From: Combretum micranthum
Taxonomy: Eukaryota > Streptophyta > Magnoliopsida > Myrtales > Combretaceae
Direction of reading: 5' to 3'
Assembly (NCBI GenBank): GCA_024138025.1
Contig: JAMXBD010002497.1
Span: forward strand, 124,001 to 188,000
Length of the DNA: 64,000 bases
Of the stretch, positions 59,926-64,000 are shown one piece after another. Both the position numbers and the translations under genes were made by a program. The notes beneath the pieces are model-generated. The model ran no database searches. It worked only from the letters and a program-made list of their open reading frames with translations, and was not told where the DNA came from. Numbering within the stretch: the stretch's first letter is position 1; the number at the start of each line of letters is the position of its first letter.

Positions 59926-60920
59926 CCTTTCAAGCTTCTCAATGTCTTTAATTGTTTGGTCTTCTAGAAAGACCACATCTATACTCCTGATCGCCTTTTT
60001 TCTTTATTGGATCCCATAACCTATATCCATACTCCTCATGTGCATATCCAAGAAAAATGTATTGCTTGGAGTTAGCATCATGCTTCCCTCTCTCATTCTT
60101 TGGAATATGAATAAATGCCTTGCAAACAAAATACACAAGTGATCATAAGATATATCTTTACCTGACCAAACTTTCTCAGAGATATCTCCATCAACAACAT
60201 ATGAGGAATATAAATTTATCAAATCAACAACAATCATCATCGCTTCACCCTAAAATGACTTAGGCAACTTGGTTTGTGATAAGATGCACTTCGCTCTCTC
60301 AATGATGGTGCGATTCATTCTTTCAGCAACACTATTATGCTGTAGGGTCTTTGGAACAGTCTTTTCCAGTTTGATCCCATGAGCATTGCAATACTCCTCA
60401 AATGGTCCTCTATATTTCCCACCATTCTGCTATAACACAAATCAATTTCCTCCCGGTTTCTCTTTCTACTCTAGATTGATACTGCTTAAAAACATTCAAC
60501 ACTTGATCTTTGGACTTCAAAGCATAAGTCCAAAGCTTTCAAGAGTGATCATCAATAAATGTAACAAAATATAAAGCACCCCCTACTGACCTATCTTTCA
60601 TATAGCAAACATTTGTATGAACAAAATCCAATACATGAGGTTTCCTGGAAGGTGGATTTCTCTAAAATGCAACCCTGTGTTGTTTACCAGTAAGACAATC
60701 TATGCAAGTCTTCAGAGGAATACTTTTGATATCAAGTAGTAGCTACTTCTTTACAAGTATTGGAAGCCCTTTCTCACTCATGTAACCAAGTCTTTTGCAC
60801 CATAAATCCATAGAAGCTTCATTTGTCAAATTGACATATCTTTTCCCAGTTTTGTTGACATTAGGTAAAGGGTATTGTATTTCTTTCTTTTAGCAACAAT
60901 AAGAGAACCATTAGTGAGCA
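59926..60920 (-). pseudogene. Copia pre-integrase and integrase, degenerate
   Basis: Pre-integrase segment near 60830-60700 (LGYMSEKGLPILVKK; CIDCLTGKQHRVAF), first catalytic Asp block FVTFIDDHS near 60560, then QVLNVFKQYQSRVERETG. The second Asp block (normally TDNGGEY) is lost to IAEWWE. Then KLEKTVPKTLQHNSVAERMN, INLYSSYVVDGDISEKVWSG, IFLGYAHEEYGYRLWDPIKK and the closing DVVFLEDQTIKDIEKLE at 59920-59970. Frames change at about 60130 and elsewhere. It cannot be active. Confidence 0.88.
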
Positions 60921-60921
60921 T

Positions 60922-61190
60922 CTATCTTCCCTCACCTAAGTGACTATGATTGCTCTCATCATCTAGCTTTCTTGCAGAAATCAGGTTCAAGCGGATGTTT
61001 AGAACATGTCTCACATCCCTAAGTATGAACTTGCAACCAGTGTTAGTCTCCAAAACAACATTATCAATGCCTACAATCTTAGAATTTTCATTATTTCCTA
61101 TCCTAACATTACCAAAATTACCAACAATATAAGATGAGAAAAAATCACCATGTGCAGTCACATGAAAAGAGGCACCAGAGGCTATGACTT
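60922..61190 (-). pseudogene. Copia aspartic protease, catalytic Asp replaced
   Basis: Minus strand VIASGASFHVTAHGDFFSSY, then VRIGNNENSKIVGIDNVVLE and FILRDVRHVLNIRLNLISAR. In Copia proteases this block reads DSGAS; here the codon at 61180-61182 gives Ala in place of the catalytic Asp, and a stop lies two codons upstream. Non-functional. Confidence 0.88.
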
Positions 61191-61375
61191 AATCACTATC
61201 ATGACCTACAAAACTAACACAGTCTTCATCTTAGGTAACGACAATCTCATCATCTGCTACTGCAGCAGTGGTGTCTTCACTTTTATCTTCATCTTTATCC
61301 TTACTCTAATCTCTCTTCCACTTTCTACATTCTCTCAAAATGCCCTAACTTGTCATAATATAAACATTTGAGATT

Positions 61376-62090
61376 CTATCTTCCTCTTGAATTAGATCTT
61401 CCTCTGGATCTTTCCGATTTGTTAGATTTATCATTTGGGCCTCTAATCTTGCTTCTACCACATCTGTGTGGCTTGTCAGTTACAAATGCTCGAGTTTCAG
61501 TATTTATCCCCATATCTTTCCTTATGGCCTCTTCATTCAACAAACTATCCTTCACCATCTCAAGTGTAAGTGCTCTATCTGGAGCTAAATTACTAACCGA
61601 TGCAACCAAGGTCTCCAAACTTTCAGGCAATGAACTCAACAACAATAGTGCTTGAATTTCATCGTCAAGGACAAGTTTCATAGCCGTTAGTTGATTCACA
61701 AGCTCTTGACACACACTCAAGTGCTCAGACATATTAGAGCCATCCTTGTATTTTAGATTCACTACTTTCCTTATCAATGAGGTTTTGTTTAAGGCTATCT
61801 ATCTTTTAAACATGGACTCTTATTTCCTTCATAGGACATCAACCGTGGTCTCCTGAGCAATGTGATGGTGGATGCTTTGATCAACCCACCACCAGATATA
61901 TCCACCAATCTCTCTATGCAAAATTGCCCAATCTGCATCAGACTTGTCCTATGGTTTTGCAGCATTACCGCCTAAAGGTAAATACAGATCTTTGCAATAC
62001 AAAAGATCTTCCTTCATAAACTTCTAGATCAAATAATTTGATGAGGTTAACTTAATCATCGATCTTGATGATTCAACAATGGTTGCACTT
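61376..62090 (-). pseudogene. Copia gag (UBN2-type), degenerate
   Basis: N-terminal part near 62050-61800 is broken by stops (MIKLTSSNYLI; LLYCKDLYLPLGGNAAKP; WWVDQSIHHHIAQETTVDVL). It is followed by an open 133-codon piece (61777-61376: LIRKVVNLKYKDGSNMSEHL; DDEIQALLLLSSLPESLETL) with a basic Arg/Ser tail. A degenerate zinc knuckle follows at 61375-61320 (KCLYYDKLGHFER), in which two of the CCHC cysteines are altered. The lineage looks Tork-like; tentative. Confidence 0.88.
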
Positions 62091-62135
62091 TCTTTGACAA
62101 AAACCCTAGATTTCCTTTTTTTCTTTCAACCTGGT

Positions 62136-62148
62136 TCTCTAATACCAC
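62136..62148 (-). promoter_or_regulatory. Copia primer-binding site
   Basis: Minus strand tggtattagagaa, one base from the LTR. It matches the initiator-tRNA-Met site tggtatcagagc with one or two changes. Confidence 0.88.
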
Positions 62149-62149
62149 T

Positions 62150-62866
62150 TGTTAGGACTATATCTGACCTTTTCCTCTTGCCAAAGCAATTAACAATCAA
62201 CAAAATATAAATAAAAAATGTGAAATTGAAATAACACCAGGATTTTTTAGTGGAAAACCTAACATGGGAAAAACCATGGGAACGCCACAAGCACAAGTCT
62301 TCTACCATGAAAAATGGGATTACAATTTGTCTCATTAGTCACAGCTAGTGGATCGATCAATCTCACTAATAACCAGGTGGAAACAACTACAAATGGATTT
62401 TCTCTCTCTAGATTCTCTCTCTAGGTTGTGAGATAGCCTCTATATGTCTCTCTCTGTAATGTGACAAGACAAAACATGAATGAATAATATAAACAAGGAA
62501 AACAATTCGAGCAAATGAAAGCTGGCACATTATAAAACAAAGCTGGCGGCTTAGATTGCATGTTGCAATTTCGACATTTTCAACGTTGCCCGTACATTGG
62601 CGGCCTTCTCCTCTGCACCGGTGGCGTAGCCTCCCTAAGCTGGCAACTTTGAAGCCGGCCTAGCTTAACGCGTGCTTTCGGCGAAATTTGCAATTTCCAC
62701 ACAATTCACAGGTTGGCTATGCACTTTTTTATGCTGGCGGCTTGCATTATTCCATGGCCTTGTTTGCACAAAAACTCCTTGTTTTTCCACTTTTCTTCCA
62801 AGCATATGCTATATACCTAGGATTTGCTTATTATAGACCCATATGAACTGAATCTATAACCCAACA
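62150..62866 (-). mobile_element. Copia 5' LTR
   Basis: Minus strand tgttgggttatagattcag to ...agtcctaaca. 717 bp; longer than its partner mainly because of about 20 extra bases near 62620. Confidence 0.95.
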
Positions 62867-62871
62867 CATAT

Positions 62872-63600
62872 AAATAGAAATAGACTATTATTAATTAATA
62901 GTATTTAATGTATTATTTATAACAAAAGCATTTTAAAAATATGTATGATTTTTTTTACATACAATTTTACCAAAAATAACGATCTCATTTATAAATAATG
63001 CGGGACTATTTTTTTCCTTTATGATCTTCTTTAAAGCTTTCAATGTGTATCTTAATTAAATATTGCTAATATGACAATTAAAATAAAATATGCTGGTAAA
63101 CCAACAACTAGATGGTTTAAGAAGTGGCCCAGTATAGATTGGGTGATCAGACTAATTCTTGAGAAGAAGAACCAGAACTCGTCTGTTCCCAATAGGGTCT
63201 AGATCCGAATCGGCCCGTGGTGATGACAACTTATCATCACCTTTAACAACTAGTCATTTACATGGATCAAACCCCTTTTTATTAATTACTTTCATTTCGT
63301 TCACGGTTATCTCATTCAACTAATTATGAGAAAAGTTTGGAAGCTAATCTCATTCCCATACATCACGTATAAAACAAAAACAATAATACGGTATTGCAAA
63401 TTTGTAATTGTCCAAAAAATATTTACCCAAGCCCTACCAACTACAATAGAAAGAAATTGCCCGTTAATATGGTGATAACCTTGACGTGACCATTAAGAAA
63501 TAAGAACAGATTAAATTTTAAATAGTGTTTGATAGATAGGATAGGTTAATATAAGGAGAAAGGGACAGTACTATACAAAATGGGCAAATAGTTTTTTCTT
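62872..63600. other. Unassigned AT-rich DNA
   Basis: No coding or repeat structure recognised. The phrase ggtctagatccgaatcgg near 63195 loosely echoes gatctaaatccgaatcg near 58392. Confidence 0.45.
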
Positions 63601-63670
63601 CCTTTCTTTTTTTAAGTAAAGATTTATTAAGAAGAAAAAGCACCTTATACATTAGAGGTCTAGTTACATT

Positions 63671-64000
63671 AGGGATGTACATAATATAGTTTGATCTGGT
63701 TCATCTTTTTGAACCAAGCTGAACCATATATTACAATTTTTTTTTTTAAATTTGAACCTAAATATAGAATGCGGTTTGATATGATTTGGTATGTGGTTCG
63801 AACCATTATTTATTTTTAAAAAATACATTTAATTGAAAAACTTCAATTATATGTTTCTTATCAACAATACAAATATAAACAATAATATTTGAAAATAATT
63901 ACTTACCTAAATAATTATGTAAAATATATAGTGAGGGAGAGATTTTATCTATCATAAAGTTACAATCTTACTGAACTATAATGATATATTAGACTCAATA
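63671..64000 (+). repeat. Possible hAT-like short element, cut by the window edge
   Basis: tagggatgtacataatatagtttgat-type start followed by ggttcatctttttgaacc (an inverted repeat) and ggtttgat/ggttcgaacc words resembles short non-autonomous hAT repeats common in plants. The far end is outside the window, so no TIR pair or 8-bp TSD can be checked. Confidence 0.3.

Larger units (their letters stand above)
58620..62866 (-). mobile_element. Ty1/Copia retrotransposon with complete ends, reverse transcriptase deleted
   Basis: LTRs 58620-59316 (697 bp) and 62150-62866 (717 bp), each TG...CA, are flanked by a perfect 5-bp TSD catat (58615-58619 and 62867-62871). PBS and PPT are in place for a minus-strand element. 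Gag, protease, pre-integrase, integrase and RNase H remains occur in Copia order, but the RT palm domain is missing through a deletion near 59905-59925. The internal part is about 2.83 kb, roughly 1.4 kb shorter than usual. It is non-autonomous. The LTRs have diverged visibly, with a 20-bp indel near 62620. Confidence 0.95.

Overview
The window is flowering-plant (probably eudicot) nuclear DNA from a transposon-dense intergenic block. Coding signal is almost wholly plant transposon protein: Copia and Gypsy pol, Athila gag/ORF1, En/Spm transposases. I recognise no host gene, tRNA or rRNA gene. All element ends, target-site duplications (TSDs) and domain calls were read by eye; no database was searched.

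Layout. 1-2755: unassigned AT-rich DNA, a 140-bp tandem repeat (three copies), then a minus-strand Ty1/Copia relic (LTR end, RNase H, reverse transcriptase). 2756-19570: a fragment resembling a Tekay/Del-type long LTR, split by a 14.7-kb CACTA (En/Spm) DNA transposon at 3972-18697 with inverted ends and a perfect 3-bp TSD (CCT). This transposon carries a broken TnpD-type transposase and a broken TnpA/Transposase_24 gene. 19571-26170: degenerate LTR-like, low-complexity and unassigned sequence. 26176-58108: a four-level nest. The host element is a Tat/Ogre-like, gag-only Gypsy element (LTR-gag-tandem-repeat 3' region-LTR, about 6.75 kb net). A long solo LTR (27647-35253) sits in its gag and itself contains a second solo LTR (30551-34640). 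Another solo LTR (38356-55917) sits in its 3' region and holds a 13.9-kb rearranged, internally inverted Athila element (38576-52462). 58620-62866: a Copia element complete at both ends (LTRs, PBS, PPT, 5-bp TSD CATAT) but lacking reverse transcriptase. 62872-64000: AT-rich DNA with a possible hAT-like repeat at the edge.

How the parts work together. Nesting and TSDs give a relative order: gag-only element first, then the two long-LTR insertions that became solo LTRs, then the inner solo LTR and the inverted Athila block. Every coding region is frameshifted, deleted or interrupted, so nothing here looks autonomous. The most unusual object is the Athila block: one bounded insertion with LTR-PBS-gag facing one way and truncated LTR-PPT-ORF1-pol-gag facing the other, whose right edge lies exactly at the gag start codon and next to the TSD.
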